The notes below the pieces were generated by a model that was not told the DNA's origin, searched no databases, and saw only the letters and a list, made by a program, of their open reading frames with translations. The position numbers were made by a program, and so were the translations under genes. Below are positions 44,911 to 53,792 of a DNA stretch of 64,000 nt, in pieces (the first letter of the stretch is position 1; every line of letters starts with the position of its first letter). The DNA lies in assembly GCF_021025955.1 (NCBI RefSeq), contig NZ_JAJNCL010000010.1, positions 1 through 64,000 of the forward strand, read 5' to 3'. This DNA is from Rhodococcus qingshengii. Lineage in GTDB: Bacteria; Actinomycetota; Actinomycetes; Mycobacteriales; Mycobacteriaceae.

Positions 44911-45094
44911 CGCGGAACCTATCGATTGGATGGGGCAGGCGGACGATGAAATCTGTAGTCACCGACCCCGTCTTCGGGATTGTCGGCATCACGAGCGTCG
45001 TCGATCGTCGTGTTTGGAATTGTGCTCGCTCGAGACATGACTCACAAATGCCGAATTCACCGTCCGCCATACCGGAATGGGTATAGCCGGGGTC

Positions 45095-46090
45095 TCAGAC
45101 GAGACCCAGGAAGCGTTCGGCATTACCCCGCGAGATCAGTTGGCGCGCAGTATCGTCCAAGAACTCACTCTTGCGAACCACCTCACCGACCGGACGCTCC
45201 CCCAAGGGGTACGGGTAGTCACTACCCACCATCACACGGTCCACCCCCACCGTGTCCACCAGCAGTCGCAGCGCACGCTCGTCGAAGACGACGGAATCCA
45301 CGTAGAACCTTCCCAGGTAATGCGACGGTGGGAACTCCGACGTACCGATGATGTCGTTGCGGCCGTGCCAGGCGTTTTCCATCCGGCCCAACCAGAACGC
45401 GAAAGATCCACCACCGTGCGCAAATCCGATCTTGAGACGATCGTCGATCTTGTCGAACACACCACCGAGAATCAGCGCGAGTATCGACAGATGCGTTTCG
45501 GCCGGCATCGCGGTCAGCCACTGCGCCATCCAGCGATCGAGGCGCGGCGAGTTGGCCATGTCCCACGGATGCACGAATACCGGCACGTCCAGCGACGCAC
45601 AGTGCTGAAGGAACGTCACCACGCCTTCACTGTCGAGGTCCAGATCGCCGACGTGATTGCCGATCTCGACACCGCGGTGCCCGTTCGCGATGCACCGCTC
45701 GAGCTCACGGCACGCGGCGTCGGTGTCCTGCAAAGGCACCTGGCAGAACGGAATCAACCGATCCTTTGCCGGCTCCACGATCTCGAGAGCGAGGTCGTTG
45801 AAGATCCGTGCAATGCGACTTGCCTGCTCGCCGCTCCGGCCGTAGTTGAAAAACGCCGGAGTGGGCGAGACGACCTGCGTGTGCACGCCGTCGGCATCCA
45901 TGTCCCGAAGCCGCACTTCGGCGTCCCAAGCATCGGACTGGATGCGGCGGAACTCCTTGGTGCCCATCATGATCATGGCTTCGGTTTCCGACTCGACCTT
46001 CAGCCACGGTGCCTGCGGTCCCGCGTCATCGGTCAGATCGGGCCACCCGTTGGGCACGTAATGGGTGTGGATGTCGATCAGGTTGCTCAT
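45095..46090 (-). CDS. nbaD: 2-Amino-3-carboxymuconate-6-semialdehyde decarboxylase (ACMSD)
   Basis: 331 residues of the amidohydrolase superfamily. DIHTHYVP gives the metal ligands His8 and His10. Further ligand or catalytic residues are the His of FVHPWDM, the His of GFAHGGGS and the Asp of VGSDYPYP. Decarboxylates the ring-cleavage product of 3-hydroxyanthranilate to 2-aminomuconate semialdehyde and so diverts it from quinolinate. It starts three bases after the dioxygenase gene, its metabolic predecessor. Confidence 0.92.
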   Translation of the reverse strand: MSNLIDIHTHYVPNGWPDLTDDAGPQAPWLKVESETEAMIMMGTKEFRRIQSDAWDAEVRLRDMDADGVHTQVVSPTPAFFNYGRSGEQASRIARIFNDLALEIVEPAKDRLIPFCQVPLQDTDAACRELERCIANGHRGVEIGNHVGDLDLDSEGVVTFLQHCASLDVPVFVHPWDMANSPRLDRWMAQWLTAMPAETHLSILALILGGVFDKIDDRLKIGFAHGGGSFAFWLGRMENAWHGRNDIIGTSEFPPSHYLGRFYVDSVVFDERALRLLVDTVGVDRVMVGSDYPYPLGERPVGEVVRKSEFLDDTARQLISRGNAERFLGLV

Positions 46091-46093
46091 AGC

Positions 46094-46615
46094 TCAGCCC
46101 TTGCCGGGATGGAGCGTGCCGCAGTTGTCACACGTGCGGGCTTCTTCGCTCTCGTAGAACTTGACGAACACCGGCGGCAGGTCGGCCACGATGTCGCGCA
46201 CCTGAAGTTCGACCTCGTGAATCTTGTGATCGCATTCGAGGCAGTACCACTGGAACTTCTCGAGCGTGCCTTCCTTGCGGACGCGTTCGATGACCAGGCC
46301 GATCGAGCCCGCGGTGGGACGCTGCGGCGAATGCGGAATGTCTCCCGGCAGCAACCAGGTTTCGCCCTCACGAATGTCGACACGCTGAGGACCGTCGTCG
46401 GTCATGACGTTGACGTGGATGTCGCCTTCGAGCTGGTAGAACCACTCCTCGTACGGATCGAGGTGATAGTCGGTCCGCTGGTTGGGGCCGCCGACGACCT
46501 GCACGATGAAGTCGTCTCCGAGCGCCATCGTCTGATTGTTGACGGGCGGCTGCAGGAGGTGGCGGTTGTCGTCGATCCACTTCTTGAAGTCGATGACGGG
46601 AGGAATCGTGGTCAT
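46094..46615 (-). CDS. nbaC: 3-Hydroxyanthranilate 3,4-dioxygenase
   Basis: 173 residues, single cupin. Iron ligands His51 and Glu57 (YHLDPYEEW) and His95 (PGDIPHSP). The C-terminal rubredoxin-like site has Cys125/Cys128 (CLEC) and Cys162/Cys165 (CDNC), typical of bacterial enzymes. Opens the ring of 3-hydroxyanthranilate with O2. It overlaps the RidA-type gene by four bases and is followed by ACMSD. Confidence 0.95.
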   Translation of the reverse strand: MTTIPPVIDFKKWIDDNRHLLQPPVNNQTMALGDDFIVQVVGGPNQRTDYHLDPYEEWFYQLEGDIHVNVMTDDGPQRVDIREGETWLLPGDIPHSPQRPTAGSIGLVIERVRKEGTLEKFQWYCLECDHKIHEVELQVRDIVADLPPVFVKFYESEEARTCDNCGTLHPGKG

Positions 46616-47088
46616 GATGCATTCTCCGTATCTTCGGACGCTGAGCGCTTGGAATCTTCGGACGCTGAGCGCTTGGCGGCGGGCACGTACGCCACGCCGG
46701 AAATTTCGATGAGCAGGTGCGGGTGGGGCAGTTGGTGAACAGCCACAGTCGTTCTCGTCGGACCGTTTTCGTCGAACAGTTCGGCATACACCTCGTTGTA
46801 TCCACCGAAGTCGTTCATCGACACCAGGTACGAGGTGACCTGAACCAGATCACTCAGTTCTCCGCCCACTTCGGCGAGGATCGCCGCAATGTTCTCGATG
46901 ACGGCACGGGTCTGCGCCCGAATGTCGAGCGCCGTGGTCCCCATCTCGTCGACCTCGACGCCGACAAACGTGTTGTCGGGCCGACGCGAACTGGTACCGG
47001 AGACGTAGACGAAGTCGCCGACCACCTTGACATGCGGGAACTTTCCGCGTGGCTTTGCCAGCTCCTCGATGACCTGCGCACCACTCAT
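46612..47088 (-). CDS. RidA-family 2-aminomuconate deaminase
   Basis: 158 residues from ATG 47088 (a four-base overlap with the previous gene fixes the start). RidA/YjgF fold with [11 protein letters not shown] and [14 protein letters not shown]; family Arg and Glu residues are present. In 3-hydroxyanthranilate pathways a RidA-like enzyme (AmnD/NbaF) converts 2-aminomuconate to 4-oxalocrotonate with release of ammonia. The C-terminus carries a duplicated KRSASED segment (24-base tandem repeat at 46631-46676). Confidence 0.88.
   Translation of the reverse strand: MSGAQVIEELAKPRGKFPHVKVVGDFVYVSGTSSRRPDNTFVGVEVDEMGTTALDIRAQTRAVIENIAAILAEVGGELSDLVQVTSYLVSMNDFGGYNEVYAELFDENGPTRTTVAVHQLPHPHLLIEISGVAYVPAAKRSASEDSKRSASEDTENAS
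46631..46676 (-). repeat. 24-base tandem duplication inside the deaminase gene
   Basis: A 22-base identical block (46631-46652 and 46655-46676) repeats with period 24, encoding KRSASED twice near the C-terminus. It keeps the reading frame and looks like a recent slippage duplication outside the folded core. Confidence 0.8.
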
Positions 47089-47861
47089 CGCTTCACACCT
47101 TTCACCGTGACGGTCCCGAGGCCGTCGATGCTGCACTGCGCGACGCCCTCGTCGAGTCGCACAGCTGCTGTGGCAGCACCGGCCAGAATTACCTGACCGG
47201 CGCGCAACGGGATTCGGCGTCGACGAGCGATGTCGAGCAGTGCATGCAAAGCTCGCGCCGGATCGCCGAGAATGGCTGACGTGGAACCGACTACCGTCTC
47301 GCCGCCGACTTCCATACGCACGGAACGGTCCTCGACGTTCTGCAGCGGCAGCCAACGCCCGATCACGTACCCGGCGGCGCTGGTGTTGTCAGCAACGACG
47401 TCGGTGTAGGTGAAACGGAAGTCGCGGTAGCGCGAGTCGATGATCTCCATCGCGGGAGCCAGTGAGTCGACGCAGGTTTCGATATCAACGTTCGGATCGT
47501 CGAGATCGATGTCCTTCGACAGGCGGTATGCCACTTCGGGTTCGATCTTGGGATGAATGAACGTCGTCAGGTCGACTTCGCCGCCGTTGCTCACGCACAT
47601 CGCGTCGGTCAGCTGACCGACGATCACCTCGGAGACACCCATCTGCGCCATCTTCGCTTTGCTGGTGAAGCCGAGCTTGATGCCCACAATCGATTCACCA
47701 CGACGGGTGCGTCGTTCGAGAAGTTCGTTCTGGATCCGGTAGGCCTCGTCGATGTCGATGGTGTGATCGTCGGCGAGACTCAGGGTGTCGGTGCGACTCT
47801 GCTGAGCGTCGTCGAGGCGACGGGCGAGTGCGGATACGGTGTCTTCGGGGGCTGTCATCAC
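47085..47861 (-). CDS. 4-Oxalocrotonate decarboxylase / 2-keto-4-pentenoate hydratase family
   Basis: 258 residues of the fumarylacetoacetase-like superfamily, with metal ligands in KIEPEVAY and GIKLGFTS near the substrate site. The family includes both 4-oxalocrotonate decarboxylase and 2-oxopent-4-enoate hydratase, hard to tell apart by sequence. Pathway logic favours the decarboxylase, which directly follows the deaminase step; only one member is encoded here. It overlaps the deaminase gene by four bases. Confidence 0.85.
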   Translation of the reverse strand: MMTAPEDTVSALARRLDDAQQSRTDTLSLADDHTIDIDEAYRIQNELLERRTRRGESIVGIKLGFTSKAKMAQMGVSEVIVGQLTDAMCVSNGGEVDLTTFIHPKIEPEVAYRLSKDIDLDDPNVDIETCVDSLAPAMEIIDSRYRDFRFTYTDVVADNTSAAGYVIGRWLPLQNVEDRSVRMEVGGETVVGSTSAILGDPARALHALLDIARRRRIPLRAGQVILAGAATAAVRLDEGVAQCSIDGLGTVTVKGVKR

Positions 47862-47900
47862 GCCTCGCTCATTTCTGGAGAACTTTTGCGGTTTCGATGT

Positions 47901-49376
47901 TCACAGTTGCACACACACGTTTGTCGGTTCGGTGTAGAAGTGCAGCGAGGACTCGCCGCCCTCACGTCCGATGCCGGACAGGCCCATGCCGCCGAACGGA
48001 GATCGCAGTTCACGGGTGAACCACGTGTTGACCCAGGAGATTCCGACGTTCATCTTCTGCGCGACGCGGTGTCCGCGGCGCAGGTCGTTGGTCCACACGG
48101 AGGCAGCCAGACCGTACTCGGTGTCGTTCGCCAGGGCGATCGCTTCGGCTTCGGTGTCGAACGGAATAAGTGCTGCGACGGGTCCGAAGATCTCCTCGCG
48201 CACGGCGCGATCCTTGTTGGTCAAGCCCGTCCACAGAGTGGGTTCGATCCAGGATCCGCCCGACAGTTCCTGTCCGAGATCCGGAATACCGCCGCCGGTC
48301 AGTACTTTCGCGCCTTCCTGCTCGGCGATCTCGAAGTAGTCGAGAACCTTCTTCCGGTGCGCCTGCGAGATGAGCGGACCGGTCGTCGTCGCATCGAGCG
48401 TCGGGTCGCCCAGACGCAATCCTGCTGCCCGCTCGACGAGCCCACCGGCAATGTCGTCGAAAATGCTGCGGTGCACGTACACCCGTTCAGTGCACAGGCA
48501 GACCTGGCCGGTGTTGGTGAACACCGACTTGGTCAGACCCGTCAGCGCTTCGTCGATGTCGACGTCGTCGAACACGATCGCGGCATTCTTGCCGCCGAGC
48601 TCGAAGGAGACCGGGCGAACCCGCGGGGCAACGGTTTTCATGACATGGGAACCGGTTGCCGAAGATCCGGTGAAGGTGACGCCGTCGATACCGGGGTGCG
48701 TGGTGAGGAACTCGCCGGCCGAGTTCGCGCCGAATCCATGGACGACGTTGTAGACACCGGCAGGCAGGCCGACCTCTTCGAGCACCTCGGCCAGCAACGA
48801 CGCAGTCGCCGGGGTCTCCTCGGAAGGCTTGACCACCACGGAGTTTCCGCACGCGAGCGCAGGCGCAACCTTCCAGGTCAGGAGAAGCAGCGGCAGGTTC
48901 CACGGAACGATGACGGCGACCACGCCGAGCGGCTTGCGGATCGCGTAGTTCAGCGCCTGCTTGCCACCCGCGAGATCGGTGACAAACGATTCTTGGCCGG
49001 CAGCGGCGACGATGTCGGCGAAGGTGCGGAAGTTCGTCAGGGCACGCGCGACGTCGAGTTCTCGTGCCTGCGTGATCGGCTTACCGGTGTCCGCCATTTC
49101 TGCGGCGACGAACTCTTCGAATCGTTCCTCGATCCGGTCGGCGGCCCGCCTCAGCAGAGCCGTCCGCTCTCGAACCGGCGTATCGGCCCAACCGTTGTCC
49201 AGAGCACGTCTGGCGGAAGTCACCGCCCGATCGACCAGGGCCTTGTCGGCCTCGTGGACCCGGGCGAGAACACGGCCCGTTGCGGGGTCAACCTGATCGA
49301 AGCTCGACGACTCGTCGGGTTCGACATAGGAGCCGTCCACGTAATTGCGGATCCATCCGTCGCATTGTGAGGTCAT
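47901..49376 (-). CDS. nbaE: 2-Aminomuconate-semialdehyde dehydrogenase (ALDH family)
   Basis: 491 residues, NAD-dependent aldehyde dehydrogenase. The N-terminal part has the cofactor site VIVPWNLPLLLLTWKVAPAL, FELGGKNAAIVF holds the catalytic Glu, and TGQVCLC holds the catalytic Cys. Its first position in the cluster with the dioxygenase, ACMSD and deaminase supports oxidation of 2-aminomuconate semialdehyde; hydroxymuconate semialdehyde dehydrogenases are close relatives. It begins after the terminator at 49419-49462. Confidence 0.88.
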   Translation of the reverse strand: MTSQCDGWIRNYVDGSYVEPDESSSFDQVDPATGRVLARVHEADKALVDRAVTSARRALDNGWADTPVRERTALLRRAADRIEERFEEFVAAEMADTGKPITQARELDVARALTNFRTFADIVAAAGQESFVTDLAGGKQALNYAIRKPLGVVAVIVPWNLPLLLLTWKVAPALACGNSVVVKPSEETPATASLLAEVLEEVGLPAGVYNVVHGFGANSAGEFLTTHPGIDGVTFTGSSATGSHVMKTVAPRVRPVSFELGGKNAAIVFDDVDIDEALTGLTKSVFTNTGQVCLCTERVYVHRSIFDDIAGGLVERAAGLRLGDPTLDATTTGPLISQAHRKKVLDYFEIAEQEGAKVLTGGGIPDLGQELSGGSWIEPTLWTGLTNKDRAVREEIFGPVAALIPFDTEAEAIALANDTEYGLAASVWTNDLRRGHRVAQKMNVGISWVNTWFTRELRSPFGGMGLSGIGREGGESSLHFYTEPTNVCVQL

Positions 49377-49418
49377 GGACTAACTATTGGCCCGTGACCC
49401 ATATCAAACAAATGCAAA

Positions 49419-49462
49419 AACTGCCGCCAGCTATACCTTGATCGGCATAGGTGGCGGCAGTT
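49419..49462 (-). terminator. Terminator after the MBL-fold gene
   Basis: AACTGCCGCCA (49419-49429) pairs perfectly with TGGCGGCAGTT (49452-49462), with additional inner pairs. Read on the minus strand it ends in a TTTTT run. It closes the ridA-MBL unit, 42 bases after the MBL stop, and precedes the hydroxyanthranilate cluster. Confidence 0.85.
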
Positions 49463-49503
49463 CGGCTACTCGCCTGCAGCTCCTCGTGTCGGCGCCGAGC
49501 GCC

Positions 49504-50292
49504 TCAGCGACGCAGATACGCCAACTGCACGTTGACGGATTTTTCCGCGACCGGCCACAGCTTCGGGTCCACGTCGGCGTAGACGTGCTCGACAACCTCG
49601 CGGACCGCTACCGACTCCCCCAACGTCGTCAGAGCCGCCCGTATCTGATCCAGACGCTCCTCGCGGTGAGCCAGGTACTGCTGCGAAACCGCCTGCAGAT
49701 CGGGCAGGTCCGGACCGTGCCCGGGAAGAACCGTCAATCCTTCGCCGAGCGCGGCCAGAGATCGCAGCGAGGTGAGGTAATCCCCCAGATCGCCGTCGGA
49801 ATCGTCGAGAACTGCCGTGCCACGGCCGAGAATGGTGTCGCCAGTCAGCACGCTCGCATCGTTCTCGATGACGATCGACACCGAGTCGGCGGTGTGCCCC
49901 GGAGTCGCGAGGATCCGCAACTTCAGGCCCGCGACCTCGATCACTTCACCGTCGACAAGCGTCGAAGCGCCCCCACGCAGAAATGTGGGGTCGACGGAAC
50001 GCACTGGAGCCGAAGTCAATTCGTGGAAACGGTCCACCCCGCCGGTGTGGTCGTAATGCCGGTGCGTGATCAAGGTCAGCGCTACCGGACCGAGCCCGGC
50101 GACACGTTGCAGGTGTTCCTCGTCGTTGTCGCCTGGATCGACGACAACACACTCGACGCTGCCGGGAGCATGCAGAATCCAGGTGTTCGTACCGTCCAGC
50201 GTCATCATGCCCGGATTGTTCTCGAGCAAGACCGAAGCGATGTCGGTGACGCGGCGAAGCTGCGCGTAGGCGGGATGGACCGTCGACATCAA
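49504..50292 (-). CDS. MBL-fold metallo-hydrolase (Rv3677c-like)
   Basis: 262 residues. Metallo-beta-lactamase fold with the zinc motif THRHYDHTGG (HxHxDH), GHTADSVSI and LPGHGPDLPD further on. The C-terminal helical part (DQIRAALTTL) resembles the LACTB2-like group, some members of which act as endoribonucleases. Substrate uncertain. It overlaps ridA by four bases. Confidence 0.88.
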   Translation of the reverse strand: MMSTVHPAYAQLRRVTDIASVLLENNPGMMTLDGTNTWILHAPGSVECVVVDPGDNDEEHLQRVAGLGPVALTLITHRHYDHTGGVDRFHELTSAPVRSVDPTFLRGGASTLVDGEVIEVAGLKLRILATPGHTADSVSIVIENDASVLTGDTILGRGTAVLDDSDGDLGDYLTSLRSLAALGEGLTVLPGHGPDLPDLQAVSQQYLAHREERLDQIRAALTTLGESVAVREVVEHVYADVDPKLWPVAEKSVNVQLAYLRR

Positions 50293-50759
50293 CGAACTTC
50301 GACGATCAGTTCCACCTCGACGGGTGAGCCGAGGGGAAGTTCTGCCACTCCGACAGCCGAACGAGCGTGGATGCCGGCGTCGCCGAGCACCTCGCCGAGG
50401 AATTCGGAAGCGCCGTTGATCACGCCGGGCTGACCGGTGAATCCTTCGGCGGATGCCACGAAACCGACGACCTTCACGACGCGGACGACGTTGTCGATGC
50501 CGACCAGCGCGTCAATGGCAGCAAGAGCGTTGAGCGCGCAGGTACGTGCCGCGGCCTTGGCGTCCTCATCCGACACGCCCGCGCCGAGCTTGCCGGTCAG
50601 CGCCAATTTTCCGTCGACGAACGGGAGCTGGCCCGACGTGTACACGTGGTTGCCGCTGCGAACCGCGGGAACGTACGCAGCGACGGGTGCCGCGACGGCG
50701 GGAAGTGCGATGCCCAGTTCGGCGAGACGCTCCGACCAGGTCTGTGTTGCCTCTGCCAT
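50289..50759 (-). CDS. RidA family protein (Rv3678c-like)
   Basis: 156 residues from ATG 50759 (AAGGG upstream inside the previous gene's end). RidA fold: VYTSGQLPFVDGKLALTGKL and SPVEVELIVEVR. RidA enzymes hydrolyse reactive enamine/imine intermediates, although this branch is divergent. It lies between the DUF4177 gene (five bases upstream) and the MBL gene (overlap of four). The long frame to 51125 is not supported. Confidence 0.88.
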   Translation of the reverse strand: MAEATQTWSERLAELGIALPAVAAPVAAYVPAVRSGNHVYTSGQLPFVDGKLALTGKLGAGVSDEDAKAAARTCALNALAAIDALVGIDNVVRVVKVVGFVASAEGFTGQPGVINGASEFLGEVLGDAGIHARSAVGVAELPLGSPVEVELIVEVR

Positions 50760-50764
50760 GTGAT

Positions 50765-50929
50765 TCAGCCCTTCGGACGCTTCATGTACGCGACGTGCTG
50801 CTCGCCCGACGCGCTCGGCAGGACTGCGACGAGCTCCCAGCCGTCGACACCCCAGTTGTCGAGAATTGCCTTCGGATTGTGGACCAGCAACGGAGTCACG
50901 GTGTATTCCCAGGAAGTTATTTCGCTCAT
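50765..50929 (-). CDS. Small DUF4177 family protein (54 residues)
   Basis: A 54-residue frame on the minus strand: MSEITSWEYTVTPLLVHNPK, then ILDNWGVDGWELVAVLP and a basic end YMKRPKG. The pattern WEY..L..WG.DGWELV is the DUF4177 signature. The gene ends five bases before the ridA start, and its last codons supply the ridA ribosome site (GAAGGG), so the two are coupled. Divergent from the Get3-like pair. Function unknown. Confidence 0.85.
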   Translation of the reverse strand: MSEITSWEYTVTPLLVHNPKAILDNWGVDGWELVAVLPSASGEQHVAYMKRPKG

Positions 50930-50982
50930 GCGCTGAGCCTATCCCGCGTACATCTTCGGCCCCAGACTTATAGGCTCGCGGT

Positions 50983-51996
50983 GTGGTTGCATCCCAAGAT
51001 GAGATGAGCAGGACCTGGCCCGAGTCTGCGACGAAGGCCCGCCTGCACTTTGTGTCGGGTAAAGGCGGAACCGGTAAGTCCACGGTTGCCGCCGCGTTGG
51101 CGCTCGCGTTGGCCGAAGGCGGCAAGCGCGTTCTCCTCGTGGAGGTCGAGGGCCGTCAGGGAATCGCGCAGCTCTTCGACGTACCGCCGCTTCCACCGCA
51201 GGAGACCAAGGTCGCGGCCGCCGAAGGTGGCGGTGAAGTGATGGCTCTCGCCGTCGACATCGAGACCGCGTTCCTCGAATACCTCGAGATGTTCTACAAC
51301 CTCGGCTTCGCCGGCCGAGCGATGCGTAAGTTCGGCGCCATCGAATTCGCCACGACCATCGCCCCCGGTCTTCGCGACGTTCTGCTCACCGGCAAGATCA
51401 AGGAGTGCGTCATCCGCACCGATCGAACCGGCAAGCGCGTATACGACGCCGTTGTCGTCGACGCTCCCCCGACTGGACGCATCGGCAGCTTCCTCGACGT
51501 CACCAAGGCGATGGCCGATCTCGCCAAGGGCGGCCCGGTGCACTCACAGAGTGAAGGCGTCGTTCGCCTGCTGCACTCGCCGGAAACCGTCGTACATCTG
51601 GTTGCGCTGCTCGAAGCGCTGCCCGTTCAGGAAACTGCCGACGCCGCCGCAGAACTGGCGCGTGACGACCTCAACCTCGGTGCCATCATCGTCAATCGCG
51701 CCAGCCCGAGGTTCTTGCCCGAAGATCAACTCGCTGGTGCCGCGGCCGGCAATATCGACGCCGCTTCGATCCGGTCGACGCTCTCCGACGTCGGCATCGA
51801 TCTGTCCGACGACGACTTCGCAGGCCTGCTCACCGAGACGATCGAACATGCTTCGGTGCTCGAAGCTCAAGAATCCAGTGCAGAGAAGCTCCGCGAGATC
51901 GACGGCGCGCGGGTGCAACTTCCCGCGCTCGCCGACGGCGTCGATCTCGGTGGGCTCTACGAGCTGGCCGAATACCTCACGGAACAGGGCGTGTGA
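50983..51996 (+). CDS. Get3/ArsA-like ATPase 1 (Rv3679-like)
   Basis: 337 residues. SIMIBI-class NTPase with the deviant Walker [11 protein letters not shown] (Lys27 intra-dimer, Lys32), switch motif [10 protein letters not shown]. Lacks the CxxC and the long hydrophobic helical insert of eukaryotic Get3. In M. tuberculosis Rv3679-Rv3680 form a paired complex linked to stress and detoxification. GTG start; TAGGCT ends six bases before it, a leaderless arrangement. Coupled to the next gene by a TGATG overlap. Confidence 0.9.
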   Translation: MVASQDEMSRTWPESATKARLHFVSGKGGTGKSTVAAALALALAEGGKRVLLVEVEGRQGIAQLFDVPPLPPQETKVAAAEGGGEVMALAVDIETAFLEYLEMFYNLGFAGRAMRKFGAIEFATTIAPGLRDVLLTGKIKECVIRTDRTGKRVYDAVVVDAPPTGRIGSFLDVTKAMADLAKGGPVHSQSEGVVRLLHSPETVVHLVALLEALPVQETADAAAELARDDLNLGAIIVNRASPRFLPEDQLAGAAAGNIDAASIRSTLSDVGIDLSDDDFAGLLTETIEHASVLEAQESSAEKLREIDGARVQLPALADGVDLGGLYELAEYLTEQGV

Positions 51997-53174
51997 TGAC
52001 CGAGACCACCGAGAACGTGACGGTCGGCAGTTCCAGGATCGGCCGACGCGCAGCTCCTGCCCTCGATATTTCGGCGATCATCACGGACCCGACGGCACGG
52101 ATCGTGGTGTGTTGCGGCGCGGGTGGCGTCGGCAAGACCACGACGGCTGCGTCGCTGGCATTGCGTGCGGCCGAAGAGGGCCGACGCGTAGTCGTCCTCA
52201 CCATCGATCCGGCCCGTCGCCTCGCGCAGGCCTTGGGTGTGGCCGAACTCGACAACACTCCGCAGCCGGTGAAGCTGGGTCCCGAGGCCACGGGTGAACT
52301 GCACGCGATGATGCTGAACATGCGTCGGACCTTCGACGAGATGGTCATCGAGCATTCGAGCCCTGAGAAGGCCGAACAGATCCTGGCGAATCCCTTTTAC
52401 CAAACCGTTGCCACATCGTTCTCCGGAACGCAGGAGTACATGGCGATGGAGAAGTTGGGGCAGCTGGCGTCGAACGACGCGTGGGATCTGGTGATCGTCG
52501 ATACCCCGCCGTCACGCAATGCGCTCGACTTCCTCGACGCTCCGCAGAGGCTCGGAACGTTCCTCGACGGACGGATGATCCGGCTGCTCTCTGCACCCGG
52601 CCGTGGCCTGACCAGGCTCGTGGCCGGCGCGATGGGGTTGGCGCTGAAGGGTGTCTCGACCATTGTGGGAAGCCAAATGCTTTCGGATGCATCGGCATTC
52701 GTGCAGTCGCTCGACTCGATGTTCGGCGGTTTCCGTGAACGCGCCACGAAGACCTACGAGTTGCTACGTCAGCCGGGGACTCACTTCCTGGTGATCGCAG
52801 CGGCCGAACCCGATGCTCTTCGCGAGGCGGCATTCTTTGTCGACCGTCTTGCAGGCGACTCGATGCCGTTGGCCGGTTTGGTTCTCAACCGCACACACCC
52901 GACATTGACGGCCTTGCCTGCCGATCATGCGGTGACTGCCGCCGACAAACTGGAAGCGAAGGAAAATGCGACCGAGGCCGAAGCCCTCACCGCAGCTGTT
53001 CTCCGTATCCATGCCCATCGGGCAGTGATCGCGAAGCGAGAAATCGCCTTGCTGAGCCGATTCACCGCAGCTCACCCGAGAGTGCCGCTGATCGGTGTTC
53101 CGTCGCTACCGTTCGAGGTCTCGGACCTCGAGGCGCTGCGTGCGGTGGGAGATCAGCTCACTCGGAAGGGCTGA
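51996..53174 (+). CDS. Get3/ArsA-like ATPase 2 (Rv3680-like)
   Basis: 392 residues. P-loop [12 protein letters not shown] near residue 48 and switch [10 protein letters not shown] typical of ArsA/Get3. It has [18 protein letters not shown]. It lacks the first Lys of the KGG motif, unlike its partner, so the two subunits may form an asymmetric heterodimer. The start is ATG 51996 overlapping the previous stop; a GTG one codon earlier is possible. Confidence 0.9.
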   Translation: MTETTENVTVGSSRIGRRAAPALDISAIITDPTARIVVCCGAGGVGKTTTAASLALRAAEEGRRVVVLTIDPARRLAQALGVAELDNTPQPVKLGPEATGELHAMMLNMRRTFDEMVIEHSSPEKAEQILANPFYQTVATSFSGTQEYMAMEKLGQLASNDAWDLVIVDTPPSRNALDFLDAPQRLGTFLDGRMIRLLSAPGRGLTRLVAGAMGLALKGVSTIVGSQMLSDASAFVQSLDSMFGGFRERATKTYELLRQPGTHFLVIAAAEPDALREAAFFVDRLAGDSMPLAGLVLNRTHPTLTALPADHAVTAADKLEAKENATEAEALTAAVLRIHAHRAVIAKREIALLSRFTAAHPRVPLIGVPSLPFEVSDLEALRAVGDQLTRKG

Positions 53175-53192
53175 TCCCCCGATCGGCCGGGA

Positions 53193-53516
53193 TCAGACTG
53201 CTGAGTGATGCTGGCGCTGGTCCTCGAAGAACTCGGACCAGGAGTCGACGTCGGGGTGCTGCTTGAGCAGTGCACGGCGCTGACGCTCGGTCATTCCGCC
53301 CCACACACCGAACTCGACACGATTGTCGAGAGCATCGGCTCCGCACTGCATGAGGACCGGGCAGTGACGGCAGATGGTGGCCGCCTTGCGCTGCGCGGCG
53401 CCACGAACAAAGAGTTGGTCGGGGTCGACCTCGCGGCATCGTGCCTGAGTTACCCAGGCAATTCGTGCCTCGGCCTGCTCGATGTCCAAACGACTACTCG
53501 GGGTGGCTGTGTACAT
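53193..53516 (-). CDS. whiB4: WhiB-family iron-sulfur regulator WhiB4
   Basis: 107 residues. The four cluster cysteines are Cys27, Cys49, Cys52 and Cys58, followed by the WhiB turn GVWGGMTERQRR (70-81). WhiB4 binds an oxygen-sensitive [4Fe-4S] cluster and controls redox genes in mycobacteria. Assigned to WhiB4 by its position between the ATPase pair and ponA2, as in Rv3681c. The upstream region holds GATCAC-type repeats. Confidence 0.93.
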   Translation of the reverse strand: MYTATPSSRLDIEQAEARIAWVTQARCREVDPDQLFVRGAAQRKAATICRHCPVLMQCGADALDNRVEFGVWGGMTERQRRALLKQHPDVDSWSEFFEDQRQHHSAV

Positions 53517-53614
53517 TCTGGGTCCCCTCTACAAAGTCTGACCGTCGCCATGGGGCGAGCAGCGCACCATCTCAGCAGTCCCCGCGGTAGCACGGTGAAA
53601 GCTGAGACACATTC

Positions 53615-53648
53615 GTGATCGAGTGTTACGTCGATCACACTGATCACA
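53615..53648 (-). promoter_or_regulatory. GATCAC repeat cluster upstream of whiB4
   Basis: GTGATCGA (53615-53622) and TCGATCAC (53631-53638) form a perfect inverted repeat with an 8-base spacer. CGATCACA (53632-53639) and TGATCACA (53641-53648) form a direct repeat with period 9. The cluster lies 100-130 bases before whiB4 and 145 before ponA2, a likely regulator-binding region. Confidence 0.55.
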
Positions 53649-53792
53649 ATTTAGGTAAAGAACGGCCCTGGCGCAAGACGCTCGGGGGCATTTTTTGGTA
53701 CGGCAGTACAAAGCGCGTGTTCAGGAGGTTTTGAACACCCCCCAAAACACTGAAACCGGTTCCAATGGGTGGGCACACGTACTCTGTAGATC

